DNA of 64,000 nt from an uncultured Bacteroidota bacterium (GTDB lineage Bacteria; Bacteroidota; Bacteroidia; Bacteroidales; P3). Under the pieces are notes generated by a model that was not told where the DNA came from, ran no database searches, and saw nothing but the letters and a program-made list of their open reading frames with translations. Position 1 is the stretch's first letter. Every line of letters begins with the position of its first letter. The stretch spans positions 62,001-126,000 of the forward strand of contig CACWPQ010000003.1 of assembly GCA_902762805.1 (NCBI GenBank), in the 5' to 3' direction. The position numbers and the translations under genes are program-made. Shown here piece after piece: positions 35,020 to 43,603 of the stretch.

Positions 35020-36023
35020 TGTTCAATCTGTTTCACATCGTAGACGGGTGTTTGCAGAGCCTCGCTCAGTGCCTCGCAAGTGCTCTTGGAATCAAGCAGA
35101 TAGCCCTGTGGCGAGGTGGGGTTGAGGGTGACGGCAATCAGTTTCGACCGCTGCAGCACCTGCATGCGGTGGCCGCGGCGTAGGAAGTCGGTGTAGACCT
35201 CCGGCGTGGCGAATATTTTTGTGAAGTCCCTTGCTATCAGCGTGATACCGCTTTTCTGCGGGGTGAGCAGTTTCAGCAGGCGGTCGCTCACGGCGCCGGC
35301 CACAAAGAGCGTGGTCTCGTGGCGCAGCAGGTTGCCGCTCTCGCTCCCGAGCAGGAATACCGACTGCACGCCCAGGTCGTGTGTTGTTCCCTGCTCATCA
35401 ATTGCCCATAATCCTGATTCTATGCCGTTTAGCTTCGTTTGCGTGGCGGAGTCCACCTCCTCGAGGTTCACCAGGCGGTAGAGGTGTTTGGTTTTGGAAA
35501 TCAGCTGCTTGACATTGGGCGACACGGCGGCGCCCGTGGCCAGTATCATCGCCTCGGTCACCGTCGGCGAGGCGAGGCTCAGGCGCGACAGGGCTCCGTC
35601 GACGATAGAGAGGTCAACTCCCATGGAATCAAATGCTTTGATCTGCTCGCGCAGGGCGCCCGTAGTGGCTGCGCCGGAGAGCAGCACTTTGCCTGGCACC
35701 AGCACCCGCGCCGTCACCAGCGGGCCGAGCGAGGTGCGCCGGCTGTCGACCGCCACGAGTTCCGACACCGCCTGCCGCACCAGGTAGTGTTTCTCCGAAG
35801 TGATGAAATGGGTGCCTTCGTAGAGGGTGATTTCGGGTTTGGCGGTGGCGAACACGCTGTCCACCTGCTCGCCGTCCACCCCGATGGAAGTCACCCCCAC
35901 ATGTACGCGCAACTCGTTGAGTCGGCGCAAGATATAGTTGAGGCACACCGTCTTGCCGGTGTTCTTCTCAAGCCCCACGATCGAGAGGCTCCTGTGCTTC
36001 AATATGTCCGCTACAAATGGCAT
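35016..36023 (-). CDS. P-loop protein partner of the MutS-like ATPase (KamB-like)
   Basis: A 335-residue protein with a P-loop near the N-terminus (SIVGLEKNTGKTVCLNYIL) and the conserved stretches VGVTSIGVDGEQVD and LYEGTHFITSEKHYL. These match the KamB-like companion of the MutS-like protein in lysine-fermentation clusters. The last residues overlap the next gene as ATGA, so the two are translated together. I use ATG 36023; the frame is open further upstream through a repeat element. The exact biochemical role is not settled; nucleotide-dependent reactivation of an aminomutase is the usual proposal. Confidence 0.7.
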   Translation of the reverse strand: MPFVADILKHRSLSIVGLEKNTGKTVCLNYILRRLNELRVHVGVTSIGVDGEQVDSVFATAKPEITLYEGTHFITSEKHYLVRQAVSELVAVDSRRTSLGPLVTARVLVPGKVLLSGAATTGALREQIKAFDSMGVDLSIVDGALSRLSLASPTVTEAMILATGAAVSPNVKQLISKTKHLYRLVNLEEVDSATQTKLNGIESGLWAIDEQGTTHDLGVQSVFLLGSESGNLLRHETTLFVAGAVSDRLLKLLTPQKSGITLIARDFTKIFATPEVYTDFLRRGHRMQVLQRSKLIAVTLNPTSPQGYLLDSKSTCEALSEALQTPVYDVKQIEQ

Positions 36024-36035
36024 CGTTTCCGGCTG

Positions 36036-36043
36036 CAAAATTA
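36036..36043 (-). promoter_or_regulatory. -7 element of the KamB/KamC-like pair
   Basis: Minus-strand TAATTTTG lies 12 bases before the ATG at 36023, so the leader would be only a few bases long. Confidence 0.45.
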
Positions 36044-36082
36044 CGAAATAAAATCCACACCGCCAACACCCCCCATTCTCAT

Positions 36083-36117
36083 CCCCTGGAGAGGAAGAAG
36101 AGAGGAAGAAGAGGGTC
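36083..36117. repeat. Purine-rich 11-bp repeat element, copy B
   Basis: CCCCT is followed by two exact agaggaagaag units (36090-36111). Further on come aatcagccagttat and gtgccatttggg, patches shared with copies A and C. It lies between divergent genes. The rest of the 311-base gap is AT-rich and holds the wza promoter. Confidence 0.7.
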
Positions 36118-36246
36118 CATCTTATTTCCACTTAATCAGCCAGTTATGAAAGTGCCATTTGGGACTGTTTTTCCATTTTTTTCTAAAAAATTTCGGCTTT
36201 TTTTCTGCGTTCTGCAAATATTTTTTCTGTGTTCAATAAAAAATTG

Positions 36247-36254
36247 TATATTTG
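36247..36254 (+). promoter_or_regulatory. -7 element of the wza-wzc operon
   Basis: TATATTTG matches the consensus and lies 80 bases before the wza ATG, which gives a leader of about 75 bases. A -33 TTTG is not clear. Confidence 0.5.
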
Positions 36255-36334
36255 CAAAATCATCAGACCATGTGCTTTCGGTGCATGTGCCTAATAATTA
36301 ATACGATATATAAAAAAGAAACATTATATGATAT

Positions 36335-37156
36335 ATGAAAAATAAATTCATCAAGTTAGCCTTGGCAATGGTATTTGGCGTGATGCTTTTTGCCTCGTGC
36401 GGTACCCCAGTCGAACTCTCTTACATCAAGGATGCTCCTCGCGATACCCCCATGGAGCAGGAAGGCCAGTTCTCGAAAGGCATCCAGACCAACGACCTGC
36501 TCTACATTTACGTCGAGAGCCGTACCCCTGAAGCCACCGTGCGCTTCAACCAGGAGACCAACAAAGTGGCCGTCAGCAACGGCACGGTGATGAACCCCGC
36601 CTCGACGGCAGTCTCCGGCTACCTCGTCGATGCCGATGGCGAAATCACTTTCCCCGTGCTCGGCCGTATGCAGGTGCTGGGCAAAACCCACTCGGAGCTG
36701 GCCAGCGAAATCGCTCGACGGCTCATCAGCGAGGGACATGTGCTCGACGCTGTGGTCACTGTTAAACTGCTCAACTTCAAGGTCAGCGTCCTGGGCGAAG
36801 TGGTCCGTCCCGGCCAGATTGAGGCCACCGGCGAGCGCCTCACCATCTTCGAAGCCATCAGCATGGTGGGCGACCTCACTATCTACGGCCTCCGCGACAA
36901 CGTCACCGTCATCCGCGAGGAGAACGGCCAACGCACCATCGGCCAGCTCGACCTCACCTCCAAGGAGGTGTTCAACTCGCCCTACTATTACCTCCACCAG
37001 AACGATGTTGTCTATGTGGAACCCAACGCCAAGCGCAAGCGCACCGCCGATCGCGACCCGATGACCATGAGCTATATCTCGGCTGCCATTTCGATCCTTT
37101 CCACTGCCGTCTCAGCGTGGTACTACTACCTCATGGTGCAGAAAGTCAACAGGTAG
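36335..37156 (+). CDS. wza: Wza-type polysaccharide export lipoprotein
   Basis: A 273-residue outer-membrane lipoprotein (signal ending MLFASCG). The polysaccharide export domain is at about 45-130 (GIQTNDLLYIYVESRTPEA, YLVDADGEITFPVLGRMQV). SLBB-like repeats follow (VKLLNFKVSVLGEVVRPGQI, YLHQNDVVYVEPN). A hydrophobic C-terminal helix (YISAAISILSTAVSAWYYYL) is the expected outer-membrane span. It forms the outer-membrane exit channel for capsule and works with the Wzc protein encoded 29 bases downstream. Confidence 0.93.
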   Translation: MKNKFIKLALAMVFGVMLFASCGTPVELSYIKDAPRDTPMEQEGQFSKGIQTNDLLYIYVESRTPEATVRFNQETNKVAVSNGTVMNPASTAVSGYLVDADGEITFPVLGRMQVLGKTHSELASEIARRLISEGHVLDAVVTVKLLNFKVSVLGEVVRPGQIEATGERLTIFEAISMVGDLTIYGLRDNVTVIREENGQRTIGQLDLTSKEVFNSPYYYLHQNDVVYVEPNAKRKRTADRDPMTMSYISAAISILSTAVSAWYYYLMVQKVNR

Positions 37157-37185
37157 AATTTAACACGTAAATCATTTTCCCAACG

Positions 37186-39624
37186 ATGGAACGATACAAT
37201 AACAACAATCAGCAGCAACTCGGCCAGGGTGCCGAGGCGCAGCAGAATGAGAGCATAATCTCCGTTCGCGACCTTATCTTTCTGGTGCTCAACAACTGGT
37301 ACTGGTTTGTCATCTCGGTGCTGGTGTGCTTGGTTGTGGCCGCTTTTGTGTACAAGGCACAGCCCAAGACCTACACCGCCTCGGGTACCATTATGGTCCG
37401 CGACAACGGCAACCAAGTCAAGTACCAAAGCCGCAACATGGACCAAATTCTCAGCAACATGGGAATGGACAACTCCAACCTCTCTCTGGAGAATGAAATC
37501 TACATGCTGCGCTCTTCGTGGTTGATGAGCCAGGTAGTGGAGCGCCTCAATCTCAACTACCCCTGCACACGCAACGACCTCTTCAAGAAAATCACCTACT
37601 ATCGCGACGCCCCATTGGAACTCTCGGTTGGAGACTCAGCGGAAGGCGAGCGCGACCTCACGTTCAGAGTGCGAGTGACGCCCAAGCCCAACAACAAGTA
37701 CGAGTTCCGTGCGTACAAATTCGGTCACGAGATCTCCGCCGAGGCCTACTATAGCCAGCAGGTGAAGTTCGACGACACAGTCACCTTCAAGGTCGAGAAG
37801 ACCGACCACTACACGGATGCTTTCGAAGATGTGGACCTCAACCTCGCCGCGCTGCCGGTCATTCCGTTGGCTCGCGAGATGATTCACAGGCTCACCATCA
37901 GCCGTGTCGACAAGATGGCTTCCGTGATTGCCATCTCCTTCAAGGACCCCAACCGCAAGCGTGCCAACGAGATTGTCGACACCCTTATCGCCGTCTACAA
38001 CGACGATGCCGTCGACGACAAGAACAAAGTGGCGCAGAAGACCGAGGCCTTCATCACCGAGCGCATCGCCCTCATCTCCGGCGAACTCGGCGCGGTCGAC
38101 GCCCAAGTGGCCTCCATCAAGAGTGCCTCGGGTCTGGGCGAACTCAGCGGCGCCTCCGGCACCGTGCTCCAAGCCAGCCAGCGCTACAGCGAGGAGGTCG
38201 TCAAGCTCGAGACCGAACTGAACCTTATCAGCTCTGTGCGCAACTACGTCTCCGACCCTGTCAACAAAGAGGAACTCATCCCGGTCAACGTCGGTGTGGC
38301 CGACCCAGGCATCCAGACGATGATTGTCTCCTACAACAACAACGTCTCGGCCTACAAGCGCCTCAAGACCACTGCCGGCCCGAACCACCCCGATGTGAAA
38401 GCCCTCAAGCAGAAGATGGACGACGAGCTGGCCGCCATCAACTCGGCCGTCTCCAACCTCCACAACGCTACCCGCGTTCGCCTGCAGGAGGCCCGCGGCC
38501 AGGAAGCCCGCACCCGCAGCCAGATCGCCTCGCTGCCCACCCAGAACAAGGCTGTGGCCGAGGTGCAGCGCGAGCAGAAAATCAAGGAGGAACTCTTCCT
38601 CTACCTCCTCTCCAAGCGCGAGGAAACGGCCATGAACCTCGCCGTCACCATTGCCAACGCCAAGGTGGTCGAGCCCGCCATCGTCACCCTCACGGCTCCG
38701 CGCCTGATGATGTTCGCTCTCGTCGCCATCGTGCTTGGCCTGGCCCTGCCTGCATTGGTCATGTTCGCCATCAGCTTCTTCGATGTCAAGCTACGCTCGA
38801 AGGTCGATGTGGAGAAAGCCACTTCGCTCCCCATCCTGGGCGAGATACCCGAGAAGCCCGCCGCTCGCGTCAACGACGAAATCATAGTCACCGCCAACGG
38901 TACCGACGTCGTAACCGAGGCCTTCCGCCTCCTGCATTCCAACATCCCATTCTTCCTGCATGATGGAATGAAGGTGATCCAGACCGTCTCCACTGTGCCC
39001 GGCGAGGGCAAGTCCTACACCGCCCTCAACCTCGCCCTCTCGCTGGCCTATGTGGGCAAGCGCACCCTGCTGGCCGACTTCGACCTCCGCAAGCGCAGCC
39101 TCTCCAAGACCATCGACCGCCACAACCGCATGGGTCTCATCCACTACCTGCTCGACCAGGAGGATAACTTCGACAAGTACATCATGCACAGCGAGACCTC
39201 CGACCACCTCGACTACATCGTCTGCGAGAAGACCCCACCCAATGCCACCCAGCTCCTGATGGGCGACAAACTCGACCGCCTCGTGGCCTACCTTCGCAAG
39301 CACTACGACTACATCATCTTCGACTCCACGCCTGCCCAGATTGTGGCCGATGCCGCCATCATCAACCGCGTGGCCGACCTCACCACCTATGTCATGCGTG
39401 TGGGCTACCTCAACAAAAACTCGCTCCCCTTCATCCAAGAAATGGCCGACAAAGAACGCTTCAAGAACATGGCCGTCATCCTCACCGACGTGCCCCTCAT
39501 CAAGAAGCGTTACGGTGGCTATGGCTACGGCTACGGCTATGGTTATGGCTACGGTTACGGCTATGGCTACGGTTACGGTTATGGCTATGGCGAAGAGAGC
39601 GATGCCGCAAGCGAGAAACACTAA
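37186..39624 (+). CDS. wzc: Wzc-type chain-length determinant and tyrosine autokinase
   Basis: An 812-residue inner-membrane protein. The Wzz domain has its first span at about 38-56 (WYWFVISVLVCLVVAAFVY), a long periplasmic coiled-coil region, and a second span at about 505-530 (LMMFALVAIVLGLALPALVM). The cytoplasmic BY-kinase has Walker A STVPGEGKSYTALNLALSLA near 603, Walker A' LLADFDLRKR and Walker B YDYIIFDSTP. It controls chain length and export by cycles of tyrosine phosphorylation. The C-terminal tail is remarkable: 13 tyrosines alternating with glycine, encoded by a hexanucleotide repeat. First cistrons of the rml-wlb operon follow within 21 bases. Confidence 0.94.
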   Translation: MERYNNNNQQQLGQGAEAQQNESIISVRDLIFLVLNNWYWFVISVLVCLVVAAFVYKAQPKTYTASGTIMVRDNGNQVKYQSRNMDQILSNMGMDNSNLSLENEIYMLRSSWLMSQVVERLNLNYPCTRNDLFKKITYYRDAPLELSVGDSAEGERDLTFRVRVTPKPNNKYEFRAYKFGHEISAEAYYSQQVKFDDTVTFKVEKTDHYTDAFEDVDLNLAALPVIPLAREMIHRLTISRVDKMASVIAISFKDPNRKRANEIVDTLIAVYNDDAVDDKNKVAQKTEAFITERIALISGELGAVDAQVASIKSASGLGELSGASGTVLQASQRYSEEVVKLETELNLISSVRNYVSDPVNKEELIPVNVGVADPGIQTMIVSYNNNVSAYKRLKTTAGPNHPDVKALKQKMDDELAAINSAVSNLHNATRVRLQEARGQEARTRSQIASLPTQNKAVAEVQREQKIKEELFLYLLSKREETAMNLAVTIANAKVVEPAIVTLTAPRLMMFALVAIVLGLALPALVMFAISFFDVKLRSKVDVEKATSLPILGEIPEKPAARVNDEIIVTANGTDVVTEAFRLLHSNIPFFLHDGMKVIQTVSTVPGEGKSYTALNLALSLAYVGKRTLLADFDLRKRSLSKTIDRHNRMGLIHYLLDQEDNFDKYIMHSETSDHLDYIVCEKTPPNATQLLMGDKLDRLVAYLRKHYDYIIFDSTPAQIVADAAIINRVADLTTYVMRVGYLNKNSLPFIQEMADKERFKNMAVILTDVPLIKKRYGGYGYGYGYGYGYGYGYGYGYGYGYGEESDAASEKH
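39511..39591. repeat. Hexanucleotide repeat encoding the Tyr-Gly tail of Wzc
   Basis: The 27 codons read Tyr-Gly-Gly followed by twelve Tyr-Gly pairs, using tat/tac and ggc/ggt in varied order. Gain or loss of units by slippage would keep the frame and change the number of phosphorylatable tyrosines. Confidence 0.95.
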
Positions 39625-39645
39625 ACACATCACTTATATCAAGAT

Positions 39646-40521
39646 ATGAAAGGAATAGTCCTCGCCGGAGGCTCCGGCACCCGTCTCTACCCCATCACCA
39701 AGGGTGTCAGCAAACAGCTCCTGCCCATCTACGACAAGCCGATGGTCTACTACCCCATCTCTGTCCTCATGCTTGCCGGCATCCGCGACATACTGATTAT
39801 TTCCACGCCGCACGACCTCCCCGGCTTCCGCCGCCTGCTGGGCGACGGCTCCGACTTCGGCGTCCGCTTCTCCTATGCCGAGCAGCCCTCGCCCGACGGC
39901 CTGGCCCAGGCCTTCATCATCGGCGAGGAGTTCATCGGCGACGACAGCGCCTGCCTCGTACTCGGCGACAACATCTTCCACGGCAGCGGCCTCAGCCAGA
40001 TGCTGCGCAAGGCCGTGGCCACCGCCGAGCAGGACCAGCAGGCCACCGTCTTTGGCTACTGGGTGGCCGACCCCGAACGCTACGGCGTGGCCGAGTTCGA
40101 CTCAAGCGGCCGCGTCCTCTCCATCGAAGAGAAACCCAAGGAGCCCAAGTCCAACTATGCCGTCGTCGGCCTCTACTTCTACCCCAACAAGGTGGTCCGC
40201 GTGGCCAAGACCATCAAGCCCTCCGCCCGCGGCGAGCTCGAAATCACCACCGTCAACCAGGAGTTCCTGAAAGACGGCGAGCTCAATGTGCAGCTCATGG
40301 GCCGCGGCTTCGCCTGGCTCGACACCGGCACCCACGACTCCCTCTCCGAGGCCTCCACCTTCATCGAGGTCATCGAGAAGCGCCAGGGCCTCAAAATCGC
40401 CTGCCTCGAGAGCATCGCCTACGAGCAGGGATGGCTCTCCGCCGACGACATACGCCGCATCGCCAAGCCCATGGAGAAGAACCAGTACGGCCAGTTCCTA
40501 CTCAAAATGATCGAACAGTAA
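39646..40521 (+). CDS. rmlA: Glucose-1-phosphate thymidylyltransferase
   Basis: A complete 291-residue enzyme that makes dTDP-glucose from dTTP and glucose-1-phosphate, the first step to dTDP-rhamnose. It begins [19 protein letters not shown] and continues [20 protein letters not shown]. It has [16 protein letters not shown], and the later [16 protein letters not shown], all diagnostic. It starts 21 bases after wzc and ends three bases before rmlC. rmlB, needed for the second step, is not found anywhere in the window. Confidence 0.97.
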   Translation: MKGIVLAGGSGTRLYPITKGVSKQLLPIYDKPMVYYPISVLMLAGIRDILIISTPHDLPGFRRLLGDGSDFGVRFSYAEQPSPDGLAQAFIIGEEFIGDDSACLVLGDNIFHGSGLSQMLRKAVATAEQDQQATVFGYWVADPERYGVAEFDSSGRVLSIEEKPKEPKSNYAVVGLYFYPNKVVRVAKTIKPSARGELEITTVNQEFLKDGELNVQLMGRGFAWLDTGTHDSLSEASTFIEVIEKRQGLKIACLESIAYEQGWLSADDIRRIAKPMEKNQYGQFLLKMIEQ

Positions 40522-40524
40522 GCC

Positions 40525-41076
40525 ATGAACGTCATCAATACCGACATCGAAGGCCTCAAAATCATCGAGCCGCGCCTCTTCGGCGACGACCGGGGCTACT
40601 TCTTCGAGAGCTTCAGCGCCCGCAACTTCGAGGAACTCGTCTGCCCCGGCATCCGCTTCGTGCAGGACAACGAGTCCAAGTCGCGCTACGGTGTCGTCCG
40701 TGGCCTCCACTTCCAAAAGCCGCCCTTCGCCCAGTCGAAGCTCGTCCGCGTCATCCGCGGCGAGGTGCTCGACGTGGCTGTCGACATCCGCCGTGGCTCG
40801 CCCACCTACGGCCGCCACGTGGCCGTCCTCCTCACCGGCGACAACCACCGCCAGTTCTTCATCCCCAAGGGCTTCGCCCACGGCTTCGCCGTGCTGAGCG
40901 ACGAGGCTTTGTTCCAGTACAAGTGCGACGAGTTCTACCACCCCGAGGCCGAAGGCGCCCTGGCGTGGAACGACCCCCAGCTCGCCATCGACTGGCGCCT
41001 CCCCGCCGCCGACGCCCTCCTCTCCGAGAAGGACAGCCGCAACCCGCGCCTGGCCGAATTCACCTCTCCCTTCTGA
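40525..41076 (+). CDS. rmlC: dTDP-4-dehydrorhamnose 3,5-epimerase
   Basis: A 183-residue cupin-fold epimerase of the dTDP-rhamnose pathway. The N-terminus reads DIEGLKIIEPRLFGDDRGYF, the catalytic region GVVRGLHFQKPPFAQSKLVR, then DVAVDIRRGSPTYG and IPKGFAHGFAVLSDEALFQY. The length is as expected. It follows rmlA by three bases and is clearly co-transcribed. The rml genes are commonly grouped as here, but without rmlB the pathway must take its dehydratase from another locus. Confidence 0.97.
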   Translation: MNVINTDIEGLKIIEPRLFGDDRGYFFESFSARNFEELVCPGIRFVQDNESKSRYGVVRGLHFQKPPFAQSKLVRVIRGEVLDVAVDIRRGSPTYGRHVAVLLTGDNHRQFFIPKGFAHGFAVLSDEALFQYKCDEFYHPEAEGALAWNDPQLAIDWRLPAADALLSEKDSRNPRLAEFTSPF

Positions 41077-41114
41077 ATTCCTGATTGCTAATTCCTAATC
41101 CCTAACCCCGCAAA

Positions 41115-41978
41115 GTGAACATCCTCCTCACAGGTTCCAACGGCCAGCTCGGCACCCACTTCCGCCTCCTCGCGCCGCAGTCGCAGCACCGGTGGCTCTT
41201 CACCGATGTGGCCGAGCTCGACATCACCTCCCGAGAGGCCGTCGACGCCTTCGTGGCGCAAAACAACATCCAACTCATCGTCAACTGCGCCGCCTACACC
41301 AACGTGGACCGCGCCGAGAGCGAAGAAGACCTCGCACTGAAAATCAACGCCGAAGCGGTATCCCATCTCGCCCAGGCCATGAAGCGCGCGGACGGCACCC
41401 TCATCCACGTCTCCACCGACTATGTCTTCGGCGGCACGCAAAACAACACCCCCTGCCGCGAGGACCAGCCCTCCAACCCCACCGGCGCCTACGGCCGCAC
41501 CAAGCTCGCTGGCGAGCAGGCCGCCGCCCAGTGCCGCAGCCTCGTCTTCCGCACCGCCTGGCTCTACAGCGAGTACGGCAAGAACTTCCTCCTCACCATG
41601 CTCGCCCTCACCGCCACCAAACCCCAACTCAACGTCGTCTTCGACCAGGCCGGCACCCCCACCTACGCCGGCGACCTCGCGCGCGCGATATTCAATATTA
41701 TTGAAGACGGCTCCTACCGCGACCACCCAGGCATCTACCACTACAGCAACGAGGGCGTCTGCTCCTGGTTCGACTTCACCAAGGAAATCGCCCGCCAGAG
41801 CGGCCACACCCAGTGCGACATCCGACCCTGCCACAGCGACGAGTTCCCCTCGCCCGTCAAACGGCCCGCCTACTCCGTCCTCGACAAGACTAAATATAAA
41901 GAGACCTTCCACACCACCGTACCCTACTGGACCGACAGCCTCGCACGCTGCCTGGCGAATATAAAAAATAGCAAGTAA
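41115..41978 (+). CDS. rmlD: dTDP-4-dehydrorhamnose reductase
   Basis: A 287-residue short-chain dehydrogenase that makes dTDP-L-rhamnose with NADPH. It begins with GTG at 41115 ([20 protein letters not shown]); no ATG is available nearby. Typical motifs are [29 protein letters not shown] with the catalytic Ser-Thr-Asp, and the Tyr-x3-Lys pair in [12 protein letters not shown]. The C-terminal region carries [12 protein letters not shown]. The stop codon is immediately followed by a 30-base perfect palindrome. Confidence 0.95.
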   Translation: MNILLTGSNGQLGTHFRLLAPQSQHRWLFTDVAELDITSREAVDAFVAQNNIQLIVNCAAYTNVDRAESEEDLALKINAEAVSHLAQAMKRADGTLIHVSTDYVFGGTQNNTPCREDQPSNPTGAYGRTKLAGEQAAAQCRSLVFRTAWLYSEYGKNFLLTMLALTATKPQLNVVFDQAGTPTYAGDLARAIFNIIEDGSYRDHPGIYHYSNEGVCSWFDFTKEIARQSGHTQCDIRPCHSDEFPSPVKRPAYSVLDKTKYKETFHTTVPYWTDSLARCLANIKNSK

Positions 41979-42008
41979 CCATTATTACCCATCGATGGGT
42001 AATAATGG
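41979..42008. repeat. Perfect 30-bp palindrome after rmlD
   Basis: The left half CCATTATTACCCATC is exactly the reverse complement of the right half. It begins on the base after the rmlD stop codon. There is no T-run after it in either direction, so a simple terminator is not supported. Confidence 0.9.
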
Positions 42009-42025
42009 GAAAAGGCCTAACTATT

Positions 42026-42069
42026 CCCCTAGAGAACCCCTACCATCCCCCTAGAGAACCTCATCAAAT
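42026..42069. repeat. 11-bp repeat between rmlD and wlbA
   Basis: cccctagagaa, cccctaccatc, cccctagagaa and cctcatcaaat follow with an 11-base period and end 14 bases before the wlbA ATG. The motif cccctagag recurs at the start of repeat element copy A. Confidence 0.75.
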
Positions 42070-42083
42070 CCGAAACACAAACA

Positions 42084-43049
42084 ATGAAAAATTTTGCCAT
42101 CATAGGTGTCGGCGGCTACATCGCCCCGCGCCACCTCAAAGCCATCAAAGAGACCGGCAACGAGCTCATCTCCGCCTACGACAAGAACGACTCCGTCGGC
42201 ATCATCGACAGATACTTCCCCAAGGCCTCCTTCTTCACCGAGCACGAACTCTTCGACCGCCACAACAACCACGTCTGCTCCACCGGCACCCAGATCGACT
42301 ACGTCTCCGTCTGCTCCCCCAACTACCTCCACGACGCCCACACCCGCTACGGCCTCCGCCTCGGCGCCGACGTCATCTGCGAAAAGCCCGTCGTCCTCTC
42401 GCCCTGGAACATCGACGGCCTCGAGCGCATCGAGCAGGAGACCGGCCACCGCGCCTACACCATCTTCCAGCTCCGCCTCCACCCCTCCGTCATCGCCCTC
42501 AAAAAGCAGATAGAGGAAGGCCCCAAGGACAAAGTCTACGACGTCGACCTCACCTATATCACCTCGCGCGGCTACTGGTACTACGCCTCCTGGAAAGGCA
42601 ACCTCCAGAAGTCCGGCGGCCTGGCCACCAACATCGGTGTCCACTTCTACGACATGCTCTCCTGGGTCTTCGGCCCTGTGCAGAAGAGCGTCGTCCACAT
42701 CTCCACCCACGACCGCGTGGCCGGCTACCTCGAGCTGCGCCAGGCTCGCGTGCGCTACTTCCTCAGCATCAACTCCGACACCCTCCCCGCCGAAGCGCGC
42801 GAGGCCGGCAAGACCACCTTCCGCTCCATCACCGTCGGCGGCTCGGAGTTCGAGTTCAGCCAGGGCTTCACCGACCTCCACACCCGCTCCTACGAGGAGG
42901 TGCTCGCCGGACGCGGCTTCCGCATCTCCGAGGCCAAGGAGTGCATCCAGACCGTCTACGACATACGCCATGCCCAGCCCGTCGGCCTCACCGGCGACTA
43001 CCACCCCCTGGCCCGTCTCCCACTTGTAAATCACCCCTTCGGATGGTAA
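42084..43049 (+). CDS. wlbA: UDP-N-acetylglucosaminuronate 3-dehydrogenase (WlbA/WbpB-like)
   Basis: A 321-residue Gfo/Idh/MocA oxidoreductase that makes the 3-keto form of UDP-GlcNAc uronate. The N-terminus reads [20 protein letters not shown]. The catalytic Lys lies in [15 protein letters not shown], and the HxxHP-like segment is [12 protein letters not shown]. The central [20 protein letters not shown] is typical of WlbA/WbpB. It is followed by the matching acetyltransferase and aminotransferase genes, which supports this role over a generic oxidoreductase. Start at ATG 42084. Confidence 0.93.
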   Translation: MKNFAIIGVGGYIAPRHLKAIKETGNELISAYDKNDSVGIIDRYFPKASFFTEHELFDRHNNHVCSTGTQIDYVSVCSPNYLHDAHTRYGLRLGADVICEKPVVLSPWNIDGLERIEQETGHRAYTIFQLRLHPSVIALKKQIEEGPKDKVYDVDLTYITSRGYWYYASWKGNLQKSGGLATNIGVHFYDMLSWVFGPVQKSVVHISTHDRVAGYLELRQARVRYFLSINSDTLPAEAREAGKTTFRSITVGGSEFEFSQGFTDLHTRSYEEVLAGRGFRISEAKECIQTVYDIRHAQPVGLTGDYHPLARLPLVNHPFGW

Positions 43050-43603
43050 AGCCCCCGTTCATACACGAAAGCGCCTACGTCGACGAAGGCGCCACCCTCG
43101 GCAACGGCACCAAGGTGTGGCACTTCTGCCACGTCCAGTCCGGCGCCTCCCTGGGCGACAACTGCTCGCTCGGCCAAAATGTCAACATCGGCCCCAACGT
43201 CCGCATCGGCAACGGCGTCCGCATACAGAACAATGTCTCTGTCTATGAGGGTGTTGAAATCGAAGACAACGTCTTCTGCGGCCCCTCCTGCGTCTTCACC
43301 AACGTGGTCACCCCCCGCGCCCACTTCCCCGTCCACGGCGTCTATGCCCGCACGCTCATCAAGGAAGGCGCCTCGCTTGGCGCCAACTGCACCGTCGTCT
43401 GCGGCCACACCGTGGGCCGTTCGGCCCTCATCGCCGCTGGCGCCGTCGTCACCAAGGATGTCGACGACTATGCCCTCATGGCCGGCGTGCCCGCCCGCCG
43501 TATCGGCTGGGTCTGCGAGTGCGGCCAGCGGCTGGGCGAAAGCCTGCAGTGCGAATGCGGCCGTAGCTATGAATTGAAAGGCAATAAATTATACAAAAAG
43601 TGA
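43043..43603 (+). CDS. wlbB: UDP-3-amino-glucuronate N-acetyltransferase (WlbB/WbpD-like)
   Basis: A 186-residue left-handed beta-helix acetyltransferase with hexapeptide repeats ([40 protein letters not shown]). It adds the 3-acetamido group from acetyl-CoA. ATG 43043 overlaps the stop region of wlbA by seven bases; a longer open frame upstream is a GC-rich artefact. The C-terminus has Cys pairs (CECG twice) suggesting a small metal-binding knuckle, which is an extension some family members carry. The order wlbA-wlbB-wlbC strongly supports the call. Confidence 0.92.
   Translation: MVKPPFIHESAYVDEGATLGNGTKVWHFCHVQSGASLGDNCSLGQNVNIGPNVRIGNGVRIQNNVSVYEGVEIEDNVFCGPSCVFTNVVTPRAHFPVHGVYARTLIKEGASLGANCTVVCGHTVGRSALIAAGAVVTKDVDDYALMAGVPARRIGWVCECGQRLGESLQCECGRSYELKGNKLYKK

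Noticed and set aside
42005-43042. Long in-frame extension upstream of the WlbB-like gene
   Set aside because: It overlaps wlbA in another frame and reads as Arg/Pro/His-rich nonsense; ATG 43043 gives the correct family start.
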